64,000 nt of DNA from Oceanobacillus iheyensis HTE831 (GTDB taxonomy: Bacteria > Bacillota > Bacilli > Bacillales > Amphibacillaceae), in the NCBI RefSeq assembly GCF_000011245.1, contig NC_004193.1, positions 1,280,501-1,344,500 of the forward strand. The letters run 5' to 3'. This document shows positions 34,495 through 42,279 of the stretch, one piece after another. A model generated the notes under the pieces. It had not been told where the DNA came from and did not search any database. It saw only the letters and a program-made list of their open reading frames with translations. The translations under genes and the position numbers were made by a program. Position 1 is the stretch's first letter; the number at the start of each line of letters is the position of its first letter.

Positions 34495-35031
34495 ATGGAG
34501 ATTAGGAAGGCTTTACTTGAAGATGCTTGGGGAATTGCTATGGTTCACGTAGATAGCTGGAAGGAAACATACAAGGGTATTGTTCCAGATAGTTATTTAG
34601 AAAAGCTAACCTATCAACAGCGAGAACAAATATGGGAATCGAATATTTCAGAAGATAATAGTATTATATTGGTGGCAGAAAATGAACAAGGAGAAATTAT
34701 TGGGTTTGCAACTGGAGGAAAAAGATCGAGCAACACTTATGAAAAAGCTGGCGATTTAACCTCTTTATATTTGCTAAAAGCTTATCAAGGCAGAGGAATT
34801 GGAAAACAGTTACTTCATAAAGTATTATTCCACCTTGAAAAAATAGGATATCGTAAGGTGTTTGTAGAAGTGCTTGAGGATAATCAAACGCGTTACTTTT
34901 ATGAATATTATGGGGCAACATTAACTTCGTCATCGTCGGTAATATTCGGAGGTAAAGAATTATCTTTGCTCATATATGAATGGAATCGACTGAATGAAGT
35001 GCTTCAATCACTAAGTGGTGAGGAGGAATAA
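34495..35031 (+). CDS. GNAT acetyltransferase under a leucine T-box
   Basis: 178 residues: VDSWKETYKGIVPDSYLEKLTYQQREQIWE at the start, CoA-binding LTSLYLLKAYQGRGIGKQLLHKVLFHLE and YRKVFVEVLEDNQTRYFYEYYGAT at the end, as in phosphinothricin-type N-acetyltransferases. Strong ribosome site GGAGGAG. The upstream leader ties its expression to leucine shortage, so an amino acid, peptide or tRNA-related substrate is possible; this is inference. Confidence 0.87.
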   Translation: MEIRKALLEDAWGIAMVHVDSWKETYKGIVPDSYLEKLTYQQREQIWESNISEDNSIILVAENEQGEIIGFATGGKRSSNTYEKAGDLTSLYLLKAYQGRGIGKQLLHKVLFHLEKIGYRKVFVEVLEDNQTRYFYEYYGATLTSSSSVIFGGKELSLLIYEWNRLNEVLQSLSGEEE

Positions 35032-35035
35032 AAAA

Positions 35036-35593
35036 GTGGTGCAGATACAGTTAGCTTCTCCAGATATTAAATATGCAGCTGCATTATCAAAACAATCATC
35101 AGATTCAAATGTTAGAGATACATTAGGCTTAACAAAATTGCAGTCTTCTGTTCAAGGCACGGTCGATTTTATTCATTTTGTATTAGAGGCAGAAAGACAA
35201 GGAAATCTATATTCAAGAATTATTCTCAATGAGATAGAAGGACCAGTGGGTGTTATAACACTGAAAGAAATAAATGAGAAAGAAGGAACGAGTGAGATCG
35301 GAACATGGCTAGGTGTGAAGCATTGGGGGAAAGGATATAACGAGCTAGCGAAAACTGAAATTCTTTATCATGCTTTTGAGAAGTTGAATTTAGTAAGAGT
35401 TTTTGCTGGAGCGAAGAAAACAAATATACGATCCCTAAAGTCTCAAGAAAAACTACCATATATAAAAATAGATGTAGGTGCAAATTTTCCAGAGCAACAT
35501 ACAAAGATGGAAAGTGATGCAAGACAACCATGTATTTTAAATGTAATTGAAAGGGATTGTTTTTTGGAGTGGTATAAGAATAATATGATCTGA
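35036..35593 (+). CDS. GNAT acetyltransferase (RimJ/RimL-like)
   Basis: 185 residues from GTG 35036 behind GAGGAGG, five bases after the previous gene. GPVGVITLKEINEKEGTSEIGTWLGVKHWGKGYNELAKTEILYHAFEKLNLVRVFAGAKKTNIRSLKSQEKL follows the RimJ/RimL pattern (GTWL, WGKGY, N-x-RS). The usual Q/R-x-x-G-x-G/A loop reads WGKGYN. Probably co-transcribed with the GNAT upstream under the same T-box. Confidence 0.82.
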   Translation: MVQIQLASPDIKYAAALSKQSSDSNVRDTLGLTKLQSSVQGTVDFIHFVLEAERQGNLYSRIILNEIEGPVGVITLKEINEKEGTSEIGTWLGVKHWGKGYNELAKTEILYHAFEKLNLVRVFAGAKKTNIRSLKSQEKLPYIKIDVGANFPEQHTKMESDARQPCILNVIERDCFLEWYKNNMI

Positions 35594-35703
35594 AATTATC
35601 GCCGTTGATCCTCAGGTCTGGGCTTTGAACGAGATTTATACTACTACGTTAATATGAACAAGATTCAACTGATGATTTATCGCGAAAATAATTAACTGAT
35701 GAT

Positions 35704-35955
35704 ATGAGTGCCCAAAATAAGAAGGAGCAGAGAGAAATGGTAACTCATAAGCGAGATGAGTGCCCAAAATATGAAGAAACAGAGAAGAATGGTAACTCAT
35801 AAGCGAGATGAGTGCCCAAAATAAGGTGGAGCAGAGGGAAATGGTAACTCATAAGCGAGATGAATGCCCAAAATAAGAAGGAGCAGAGAGAAATGGTAAC
35901 TCATAAGGGTGATGAGTGCCCAAAATAAGAGTGAACAGATAAAAAGGTAACTCAT
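35704..35955. repeat. 52-bp tandem repeat, five copies
   Basis: ATGAGTGCCCAAAATAAG begins at 35704, 35756, 35808, 35860 (with one change) and 35912: an exact 52-base period. Each unit runs on as GAGCAGAGAGAAATGG and ends GTAACTCATAAGCGAG. ATGAGT and ACTCAT at the two ends of a unit are complementary. The period is not a multiple of three and no frame is conserved as protein. It lies between a GNAT gene and a convergent MFS gene. Confidence 0.9.
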
Positions 35956-36002
35956 TGCTGAATGGACTAATTGACCTGGAGAATATCTGCTAAAAAGTAA
36001 AA

Positions 36003-36034
36003 GAACTACCTTCCATTTCAAGGGAAGGTAGTTC
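36003..36034. terminator. Terminator of the CynX-type MFS gene
   Basis: Perfect 12-bp stem GAACTACCTTCC / GGAAGGTAGTTC; on the minus strand TTTTACTTTT follows. Confidence 0.85.
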
Positions 36035-36044
36035 CGTTCACTAT

Positions 36045-37253
36045 TTAATCAAATTTTATTTTTTCATTTTTCCCCGCGATGGTTCCGAGTATAGCAATAC
36101 ATAAAGCTACACTCATTAACATTACTAAAGGAATAGTCCAACCATTGGTCCATTCAGAAATTGATCCCATAAGTAATGGTCCGATCGCAGCAACCATATA
36201 ACCGATCGATTGTGCCATGCTAGATAACTGTGACGATTGCTCCACTGTCTCGGTACGAAGCACGAAAAACATCATGGCTAAACTGAATGCTGTCCCAGCT
36301 CCAATTCCAGTTAAGATTAAGAATGCGATAAGAAGATTAGATGAAGTCAGAGTTATCCCGAGTAGACCACTAAAAAATAGGAGTCCAGCGGTACAACCGA
36401 TCACTCTTTGATTATTCATTTTTGCTGCAAGAATAGGTGCGACAAAGGTTGTTGGTATAATTCCCATCTGTAAAATTGCTATTAACCAACCAGCATCACT
36501 TTCAGAAAATCCTTTTGCTAATAAAATGTCAGGCAACCATGTAAAAAGACTATAAGGAATAAATGATTGAAAACCCATAAAGAATGTGACAGCCCATGCT
36601 ATTTTAGATTTGAATAATGCAGTAGGAGGCTGACTCTTCATCTCTACAAATACTTTTTTGCGAGAGGATCGTATTACTGGTAAGCGAAGAACTAATACAA
36701 CTACCGCAATTATAGAAATAATGCTCCATAATTGCATTGCATTTCGCCAATCTAGGGAAGGTATCGTAGTTATTGGTACGGAAATCCCTGAAGCTAGCGC
36801 CGCAAATAAATTCATGGAAACAGAATAAATACCAGTCATGAGTCCAATACGATATGGGAAGCTTGATTTTATTAATCCTGGCATTAGTACATTTCCCACA
36901 GATATCGCTATTCCCAATAACAGTGTACCGAATAATAACATGGATATATCACCAATGGATCGAATGTATATACCGATGGATAGAACCACCATTGCCATTA
37001 ATAACGTAATCTCCATTCCAAGTTTTCTAGATAAAGTAGGAACAAATGAAGAAAAAATTCCAAATGCTATAAGTGGTAATGTGTTAATTAAACCGATCAT
37101 GGCATTTGTTACTTCTAATTCATTTCGAAATATTGGAATTAATGGACCAACGGAGGTGATAGGGGAACGTAGTGTAGAAGCTATAAAAAGAATTGCTAAA
37201 ATTAATAGAAATGTATAATAACGCTGTTTTGTCGAATTTGAAATACGTTGCAT
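36045..37253 (-). CDS. MFS transporter, CynX/NimT (YycB) family
   Basis: 402 residues, twelve helices. Family text: ILFIASTLRSPITSVGPLIPIFRNELEVTNAMIGLINTLPLIAFGIFSSFVPTLSRKLG and later GIYSVSMNLFAALASGISVPI. Relatives export or import small anions such as cyanate or nitroimidazole-type compounds, but substrates are mostly unknown. Ribosome site AAGGGAG. Monocistronic. Confidence 0.88.
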   Translation of the reverse strand: MQRISNSTKQRYYTFLLILAILFIASTLRSPITSVGPLIPIFRNELEVTNAMIGLINTLPLIAFGIFSSFVPTLSRKLGMEITLLMAMVVLSIGIYIRSIGDISMLLFGTLLLGIAISVGNVLMPGLIKSSFPYRIGLMTGIYSVSMNLFAALASGISVPITTIPSLDWRNAMQLWSIISIIAVVVLVLRLPVIRSSRKKVFVEMKSQPPTALFKSKIAWAVTFFMGFQSFIPYSLFTWLPDILLAKGFSESDAGWLIAILQMGIIPTTFVAPILAAKMNNQRVIGCTAGLLFFSGLLGITLTSSNLLIAFLILTGIGAGTAFSLAMMFFVLRTETVEQSSQLSSMAQSIGYMVAAIGPLLMGSISEWTNGWTIPLVMLMSVALCIAILGTIAGKNEKIKFD

Positions 37254-37416
37254 GGTGTTTCTCCCTTATGATTAATCTTCGTTAGCTAATATATCAAAAG
37301 TTAATTATACATAAATTAAGCAAAAGGAGAAAGTTAATAATTATTGATTATTTATTCAGAGTTTTAAAGGATTTGAGTATATAAGTAACTAAAGGTTTGA
37401 AAATACGTATGAAGAC

Positions 37417-37713
37417 TTATGGTAAGTATGGTGCAATGATTAACATAATAATAGAAATTGAAAATAGAAAAATACTAACTGGCTTTGATAATTTTACATT
37501 TTTATCACTTTTATAAAATCCAGAGAATTGTAATTTGTTCCGATATAATACAAAGATAGAAATAATTATACTAATACCAGCAATTATTCCTCCATAATGA
37601 TTATCTAACTGGATGCCGATGGATGAATAAATAAACATAACCGCTTTACTGAAAATAAATCCTAACAGCCCAAAAATTATGATTATACGTATGATTTCCA
37701 AAGTGAATTTCAT
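37417..37713 (-). CDS. Small membrane protein
   Basis: 98 residues with three predicted helices (about 6-30, 38-54 and 76-95). ATG 37713 is chosen because AAGGAG lies six bases upstream. Family not recognised. Confidence 0.65.
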   Translation of the reverse strand: MKFTLEIIRIIIIFGLLGFIFSKAVMFIYSSIGIQLDNHYGGIIAGISIIISIFVLYRNKLQFSGFYKSDKNVKLSKPVSIFLFSISIIMLIIAPYLP

Positions 37714-37770
37714 TAGGTACTCCTTAAACAATGTAAAATATTTTAATTAAACTTTGCCTCTATACCCAAT

Positions 37771-37892
37771 AAGTCTACGTCTATGTAATAAAAGGTAAAG
37801 CTAGTAATGGTAATATTAAATCTGGAAAGCTTATATTAGGAATCGTAGCATTAATTCTAACGACTATCAATCGGTTATTTTATTTAAGATGA
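37771..37892 (+). pseudogene. Possible C-terminal remnant of a membrane protein
   Basis: One frame reads VYVYVIKGKASNGNIKSGKLILGIVALILTTINRLFYLR and stops at 37890. GKLILGIVALILTTIN looks like the last helix of a small membrane protein, but no start exists. May be chance. Confidence 0.25.
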
Positions 37893-37902
37893 AGGAGACA
37901 TG

Positions 37903-38439
37903 ATGAAGATGGATATTCAAGCAGTGTTTTTAGATAGAGACGGAACCATTGGTGGAGATGATAAGGTACATTATCCCGGTGATTTTAAGCTTTATGCAAA
38001 TTCAAAAATGGATATAGATTACCTCAAAAAATTTGTTCAAGTGTTTTCATTTACGAATCAACCAGGTATTTCATTTGGAGAGGTGAACAAAGAAGATTTC
38101 TATAATGAGTTAATGGGATTCGGTTTTGATGATGTATTTCTTTGTCCGCATCACTATAAAGAAGGATGTAATTGCCGAAAACCTCATCCAGGCATGTTAA
38201 AGGATGCTGCTTATAAATATCAGTTGAACTTAAACCACGGTGTTGTAATAGGCGATAGATGGAGTGATATGGTTGCAGCTTCAAAGACAAATTCAGTAAG
38301 GATATTAGTAAAAACAGGAGCAGGAATGTCAACGCTTCATGAACATTTTGAAAAGCTAAAAGGAATTGAAATTGATTTTGTAGCTGAGAATCTTACGGAA
38401 GCCGTAAACTGGATTAGAGGTAGATATCACCTTTCATAG
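37903..38439 (+). CDS. HAD-IIIA phosphatase (HisB-N/GmhB-like)
   Basis: 178 residues. HAD motif I VFLDRDGTIGGD, motif II SFTNQPGIS, a zinc-type loop CPHHYKEGCNCRKPHPGM, and motif IV GDRWSDMVAA: the pattern of histidinol-phosphate and heptose-bisphosphate phosphatases. Standing alone, it may dephosphorylate a sugar phosphate; substrate unknown. Three close ATGs (37900, 37903, 37909) share the AAGGAG site. Confidence 0.88.
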   Translation: MKMDIQAVFLDRDGTIGGDDKVHYPGDFKLYANSKMDIDYLKKFVQVFSFTNQPGISFGEVNKEDFYNELMGFGFDDVFLCPHHYKEGCNCRKPHPGMLKDAAYKYQLNLNHGVVIGDRWSDMVAASKTNSVRILVKTGAGMSTLHEHFEKLKGIEIDFVAENLTEAVNWIRGRYHLS

Positions 38440-38497
38440 AAAATTGAATGTAGACAAATTATTATACAAGTTGCAAGAATGCGCAATTAAATCATAG

Positions 38498-38526
38498 TAG
38501 ACAAATCGGATTAATGTGGTTATAAT
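38498..38526 (+). promoter_or_regulatory. Sigma-A promoter of the SAM-I leader
   Basis: TAGACA (38498-38503) and TATAAT (38521-38526) with 17-base spacer, 17 bases before the riboswitch. Confidence 0.75.
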
Positions 38527-38542
38527 GTATTATATGAAAATA

Positions 38543-38639
38543 CTTATCAAGAGAGGTGGAGGGACTGGCCCGCTGAAACCTCAGCAACAGAACGCATCTG
38601 TCTGTGCTAAATCCTGCAAGCAATAGCTTGAAAGATAAG
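38543..38639 (+). ncRNA. SAM-I riboswitch (S-box)
   Basis: Aptamer sequence is near-canonical: CTTATCAAGAGAGGTGGAGG, GACTGGCCCGCTGAAACCTC, AGCAACAG, TGTGCTAAATCCTGC, GCTTGAAAGATAAG. P1 is CTTATC/GATAAG (38543-38548 with 38634-38639). Downstream, CTTATCTTT at 38672-38680 is complementary to the 3' strand of P1 (AAAGATAAG), and a T6 run lies at 38687-38692. The controlled gene is the small protein at 38715, not a methionine or cysteine gene. Confidence 0.94.
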
Positions 38640-38714
38640 TTGAGGTTATCGTAATATCCAAGTTCTCTCTTCTTATCTTTATCATGTTTTTTAATAGAAG
38701 GGATGGATTTATAT

Positions 38715-38915
38715 ATGAGCATACGGAATGAAGATGAAACGGAACAAAGAAGAAATGATCTAATTGAGAAATTAATTGCATCTAATCATTTTAAAAAAGG
38801 GAACAAACATCTATATGAACTGACAACAGCAGAGTTGGAATACGAATACTTTAAATTACAATATGATGACCATCCTCATGGTGGAAAAGGATCCATTCAT
38901 TGGAGAAATTTTTAA
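38715..38915 (+). CDS. FbpA-like small protein (Fur-regulated basic protein family)
   Basis: 66 residues. The segment RRNDLIEKLIASNHFKKGNKHLYELTTAELEYEYFKL fits the FbpA family of small Bacillus proteins, known as targets of Fur and helpers of the FsrA small RNA. The C-terminus DDHPHGGKGSIHWRNF is unusual. ATG 38715 is preferred since AGAAGGGATGG lies upstream. Here it follows a SAM-I riboswitch and I see no Fur box, so control differs from the classical member. Confidence 0.72.
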   Translation: MSIRNEDETEQRRNDLIEKLIASNHFKKGNKHLYELTTAELEYEYFKLQYDDHPHGGKGSIHWRNF

Positions 38916-38939
38916 CTATAATATAAACATAAATCTGGT

Positions 38940-38964
38940 CCTCGCAACTGCGAGGTCTTTTTTT
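38940..38964 (+). terminator. Terminator after the FbpA-like gene
   Basis: CCTCGCA / TGCGAGG stem with 2-base loop, then TCTTTTTTT. Confidence 0.88.
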
Positions 38965-39018
38965 ATGGACAATATTATGGACAGCTTGTGGAGAGTTTAA
39001 TGAAGCAACATATACATC

Positions 39019-39369
39019 TTATTTAGGATTATGAGAAATATCTATTGCTTCATAGATAGGCGGGTCCGATTCTTCTACATTGCCATCTACATCATATTTT
39101 ACGATAACAGTTTCGTATAATTGAAACTGCTGCAATTTATTATAAGGCAAGTGAAAATAAATTCCATCATTATCAGAAGCTAGCATTATAAGCTCGGATT
39201 TTTCTATGTTTTTTATTTCATTAGGTTTAATATCAGGAATTATAAGTAATTTTGATTTTGTTATATCTGCTATAATCCCTTTTAATTCAGTAGTATTTGT
39301 CTGGTCTTCTAATGAACTACAGCCTAATAGAACAGTACACAATAAGAGTAGTAAAACGCTTTTGATCAT
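39019..39369 (-). CDS. Lipoprotein (DUF3221-like)
   Basis: 116 residues; signal MIKSVLLLLLCTVLLGC with lipobox LLGC. The mature part (LKGIIADITKSKLLIIPDI..ELIMLASDNDGIYFHLP..LQLYETVIVKYDVDG) has the OB-like layout of DUF3221 proteins. Function unknown. Ribosome site GGGGTG. Confidence 0.75.
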   Translation of the reverse strand: MIKSVLLLLLCTVLLGCSSLEDQTNTTELKGIIADITKSKLLIIPDIKPNEIKNIEKSELIMLASDNDGIYFHLPYNKLQQFQLYETVIVKYDVDGNVEESDPPIYEAIDISHNPK

Positions 39370-39677
39370 TATTTTAGCACCCCTTAAGTTTAAGTAAACT
39401 AGTATTGCATTCTAGAAGTTTCTTCTAGAATACCACAGACAAAAGCAACTACTTAAAATTAATTTTATTTGGAATAAACTCCTGAATACATATCAACAAC
39501 ATCTTATACCCATCAATATCACTATATTCTTAAGAATATCTTACACGAAACAATTTATCAGAACTCTACTAATTTAGTAGAAGAGATTTTAATCTGAACT
39601 AAACCCATAGACCGTATACGATATTATTTATTCAAAAATTATCTTGACGGTTATATAACTGCTATGTATAATTTAAA
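39370..39677. other. Intergenic region with no recognisable gene
   Basis: About 310 AT-rich bases upstream of the Zur boxes. TTGACG at about 39650 and TATAAT at about 39667 could form the ZinT promoter with a short spacer. No other structure was seen. Confidence 0.35.
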
Positions 39678-39708
39678 TCGTAACCATTACGAATCGTAAT
39701 CATTACGA
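39678..39708 (+). promoter_or_regulatory. Two adjacent Zur boxes
   Basis: TCGTAACCATTACGA (39678-39692) and TCGTAATCATTACGA (39694-39708). The second is the perfect Bacillus Zur consensus (TCGTAATNATTACGA) and the first has one change. They lie just upstream of the ZinT gene and should repress it when zinc is sufficient. Confidence 0.92.
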
Positions 39709-39730
39709 TTACATAAAGGAGAGAATGTGT

Positions 39731-40735
39731 ATGAAGAAAATATGGGGAAAGGGACTTAGCGTATTATTACTAAGTTTACTATTTATAACGGGCTGCCAAT
39801 CAGCAGGCGACAATTCTTCTGAAGACGGTGCAAATGCTGAAGAAGAACATAATCATAGTCATGAGGTAGAGATTGGAGATGCACCAGAAAATATAAAAGT
39901 TGAAGGAGTATCTGATCATTATCATACGGGTGATTTAATTAAATTAACTGCAGAGCTAGAAGAAGATAGTGAATTTGATCATTGGCATTGGTACACAAGA
40001 AATTCATCTGATGATGAGTGGGAAGCAGTACCTGAATTAGATGATAATAAATTTTTTGGCGATGCGGAAACGAACGGCCAACAAATTATAGCAGTAATGT
40101 TTAATGATGATCACGAACCATATGCTCAATCAGAAGTTATAGAAGTGGTAATTGATGATCACGGACATGGACATAGTCATGCTCATGATGAAGAATCTCA
40201 ACAAATTTATGATGGTTATTTTGAAGATGAACAAGTGGAAGATCGTACTTTAGGAGACTGGGAAGGCGATTGGCAATCTGTATACCCTTTACATCAAAAC
40301 GGTACACTTGATGAAGTTTATGCACACAAAGCTGAAGAAAGTGATGACATGACAGCAGAAGAATACAAAGCGTATTATGAAACTGGTTATGTAACAGACG
40401 TTCATAGAATTGTGATTGATGGTAATGAAGTTACTTTCTTTGAAGAAGAGGAAGAAAAAACTGGTGAGTACCAATATGATGGTTATGAAATCCTCAATTA
40501 TGAAGCAGGAAATCGTGGAGTAAGATTTATATTTAAGCTAGAGGAAGAGACGGAAGGCTTACCAACTTACATTCAATTTAGTGATCATTCGATATTCCCA
40601 ACAGACTCTGGACATTACCATCTTTATTGGGGAGATGACAGACAAGCCTTGTTAGAAGAAGTGGAACACTGGCCAACATACTATCCATCTGAAATGAGTG
40701 AAGAAGATATCGTTCATGAGATGATTGCGCACTAA
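39731..40735 (+). CDS. zinT: ZinT-domain zinc-binding lipoprotein
   Basis: 334 residues. Lipobox ITGC near residue 22, a His/Asp/Glu-rich stretch (EEEHNHSHEVEI), a middle domain of about 100 residues with HWHWYTRN, a second His-rich linker (DDHGHGHSHAHDEE), then a C-terminal ZinT/YodA domain (LGDWEGDWQSVYPL..IQFSDHSIFPTDSGHYHLYWGDD..WPTYYPSEM). In Bacillus subtilis ZinT is fused to the zinc ABC binding protein AdcA; here it has a different N-terminal domain. Probably captures zinc at the surface. ATG 39731 is set by GGAGAG upstream; controlled by the Zur boxes. Confidence 0.9.
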   Translation: MKKIWGKGLSVLLLSLLFITGCQSAGDNSSEDGANAEEEHNHSHEVEIGDAPENIKVEGVSDHYHTGDLIKLTAELEEDSEFDHWHWYTRNSSDDEWEAVPELDDNKFFGDAETNGQQIIAVMFNDDHEPYAQSEVIEVVIDDHGHGHSHAHDEESQQIYDGYFEDEQVEDRTLGDWEGDWQSVYPLHQNGTLDEVYAHKAEESDDMTAEEYKAYYETGYVTDVHRIVIDGNEVTFFEEEEEKTGEYQYDGYEILNYEAGNRGVRFIFKLEEETEGLPTYIQFSDHSIFPTDSGHYHLYWGDDRQALLEEVEHWPTYYPSEMSEEDIVHEMIAH

Positions 40736-40748
40736 TATGTTTATAAGT

Positions 40749-40783
40749 AGAGAATCCGATATTTATTGGGTTCTCTTTTTTTA
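40749..40783 (+). terminator. Terminator after zinT
   Basis: AGAGAATCC / GGGTTCTCT hairpin, then TTTTTTT. Confidence 0.85.
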
Positions 40784-40915
40784 TATGAAAATATTAAAAG
40801 GAATAAAGGATATAAATATAGAAATAATACTATAGAAATATTCCTAGATAGGGAAACTTTAAGTTTGGATATTACAGCACTGTTAAGCGGGATTAATATA
40901 GAAGGAGTAATTGAA

Positions 40916-41542
40916 ATGAAAATTTCTAAAAAAGTTGGTATTACAAGTTGGATTCTCACTTGTATGTATTTTGTACTTGAACCTTTTTTTGTGATGTCTT
41001 CTATCGCTCCGTATAATGTGATGGATCATGCAATGAGTGATTTGGGAGTCACGAGTTGTGGTGAATATACTTATTCTCTAGCAGCGTATGATATTTGTTC
41101 TCCTCATCATTTTTGGATGAATGTATTATTTATTGTTAATGGAATTACATTTTCAATAGGAATAGTATATCTTTCTCAACAACTAGAACGTAATAGAAAG
41201 AACCTGATAGGTACTATTTGTTTATTATTACTGGCAATAGGAAATATTTTTTCTGGATTTATTCCTGCAGATGTAAATTTATTTTGGCATTCTATTTTTG
41301 CACAGCTGGGAATGGTGACTTTTTTAATTGGGTTATGGTTATTTGGGAAGTTATTAGTAAGAGGAAAATGGTGGACGTATGGCATACTGGTTTCCCTCGT
41401 AGTTTTAGTGATTTTTATTTTACTTCTTATCTTTATCCCGTTACCAGCAGGACTACTACAACGTATGTTTTATGCTATAACATTTCTGTGGGGAACTGTC
41501 TTAGCAATTATCTTATCCGATCACAAGGGTGCATATAGATGA
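40916..41542 (+). CDS. DUF998 membrane protein
   Basis: 208 residues, six predicted helices. DUF998 traits: FVMSSIAPYNVMDHAMSDLGVTSCG near the start and GNIFSGFIPADVNLFWHSIFAQLGMVTFLIG in the middle. ATG 40916 is preferred since AGAAGGAG lies nine bases upstream; longer in-frame starts lie in the terminator region. Function unknown. Confidence 0.8.
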   Translation: MKISKKVGITSWILTCMYFVLEPFFVMSSIAPYNVMDHAMSDLGVTSCGEYTYSLAAYDICSPHHFWMNVLFIVNGITFSIGIVYLSQQLERNRKNLIGTICLLLLAIGNIFSGFIPADVNLFWHSIFAQLGMVTFLIGLWLFGKLLVRGKWWTYGILVSLVVLVIFILLLIFIPLPAGLLQRMFYAITFLWGTVLAIILSDHKGAYR

Positions 41543-41590
41543 TTGTTTAATAGTTTCTCAAAACTTTATTTTAAAAAAGGAGTGATTACA

Positions 41591-41623
41591 ATGAAACAGA
41601 CTTCAATAAAAAAAGGTGATTGA
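41591..41623 (+). CDS. Ten-codon micro-ORF with strong ribosome site
   Basis: AAAAAAGGAGTGATTACA precedes ATG, giving MKQTSIKKGD and TGA. The stop lies inside a long hairpin (GATTGAAAAG 41618-41627 with CTTTTCAATC 41650-41659). It could be a leader peptide for the GNAT gene at 41701 or the stump of a deleted gene. Confidence 0.3.
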   Translation: MKQTSIKKGD

Positions 41624-41700
41624 AAAGTAGAGAGTTTCTTTTTCGTCTTCTTTTCAATCAATCGTTAGGATAATGAAATTTTAATGAAAAGAGGATATTC

Positions 41701-42234
41701 ATGTATAAAGACCAAGAATTAACAATACGCCCAATTCAAGAAAAAGATTTGAAGCGTCTATGGGAGTTAATTTATAAAGAAGATAACCCAGAGTGGAAGC
41801 AATGGGATGCTCCATATTTCTCTCATGAAAGTATGTCTTACGAACATTTCTTGAAAGAAGCTGAATCATGGATCGATGCTAAATCTAGATGGGTCGTATG
41901 TGTGAATAATGATGTCCATGGTACCGTTTCTTATTATTATGAAGATGAACAAAAGAATTGGCTAGAGATGGGTATTATCTTTTATGAAGGCAATAATTGG
42001 GGGAAGGGTTATGGAACAACAGCTTTAAAATTATGGGTAAACCATATATTTACTCAGTTGCCAGTTGTTCGAGTTGGATTAACTACATGGTCGGGAAATA
42101 AGAGGATGATTCGTGTTGCTGAAAAGTTAGGAATGACGATGGAAGGAAGGATTCGTAACGTACGTTATTATAATGGAGAGTATTACGACTCTATACGTAT
42201 GGGGATTTTACGAGAAGAGTGGAACGAGCAATAA
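41701..42234 (+). CDS. GNAT acetyltransferase (RimJ-like)
   Basis: 177 residues: LTIRPIQEKDLKRLWELIYKEDNPEWKQWDAPYFSHESM, EMGIIFYEGNNWGKGYGTTALKLWVNHIF, VRVGLTTWSGNKRMIRVAEKLGMTMEGRIRNVRYYNGEYYDSIRMGIL, a full RimJ/RimL-type fold. Ribosome site AGAGGAT. Substrate unknown. Confidence 0.87.
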   Translation: MYKDQELTIRPIQEKDLKRLWELIYKEDNPEWKQWDAPYFSHESMSYEHFLKEAESWIDAKSRWVVCVNNDVHGTVSYYYEDEQKNWLEMGIIFYEGNNWGKGYGTTALKLWVNHIFTQLPVVRVGLTTWSGNKRMIRVAEKLGMTMEGRIRNVRYYNGEYYDSIRMGILREEWNEQ

Positions 42235-42243
42235 TACAAAAGA

Positions 42244-42273
42244 GGAGACTCATGCAATAGAGTCTCCTTTTTC
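42244..42273. terminator. Two-way terminator between GNAT and MFS genes
   Basis: GGAGACTC / GAGTCTCC stem with 8-base loop, then TTTTT. Confidence 0.85.
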
Positions 42274-42279
42274 GTAAAT

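Noticed and set aside
35704..35955. CRISPR array at the regular repeat
   Set aside because: The 52-base units are directly adjacent with no unique spacers between them, and no cas genes are near.
35797..36021. 74-residue minus-strand ORF across the tandem repeat
   Set aside because: The 52-base period shifts the frame at each copy, so no protein repeat is conserved, and it ends in the MFS terminator.
36838..37218. 126-residue plus-strand ORF inside the CynX-type MFS gene
   Set aside because: Antisense shadow of transmembrane coding sequence.
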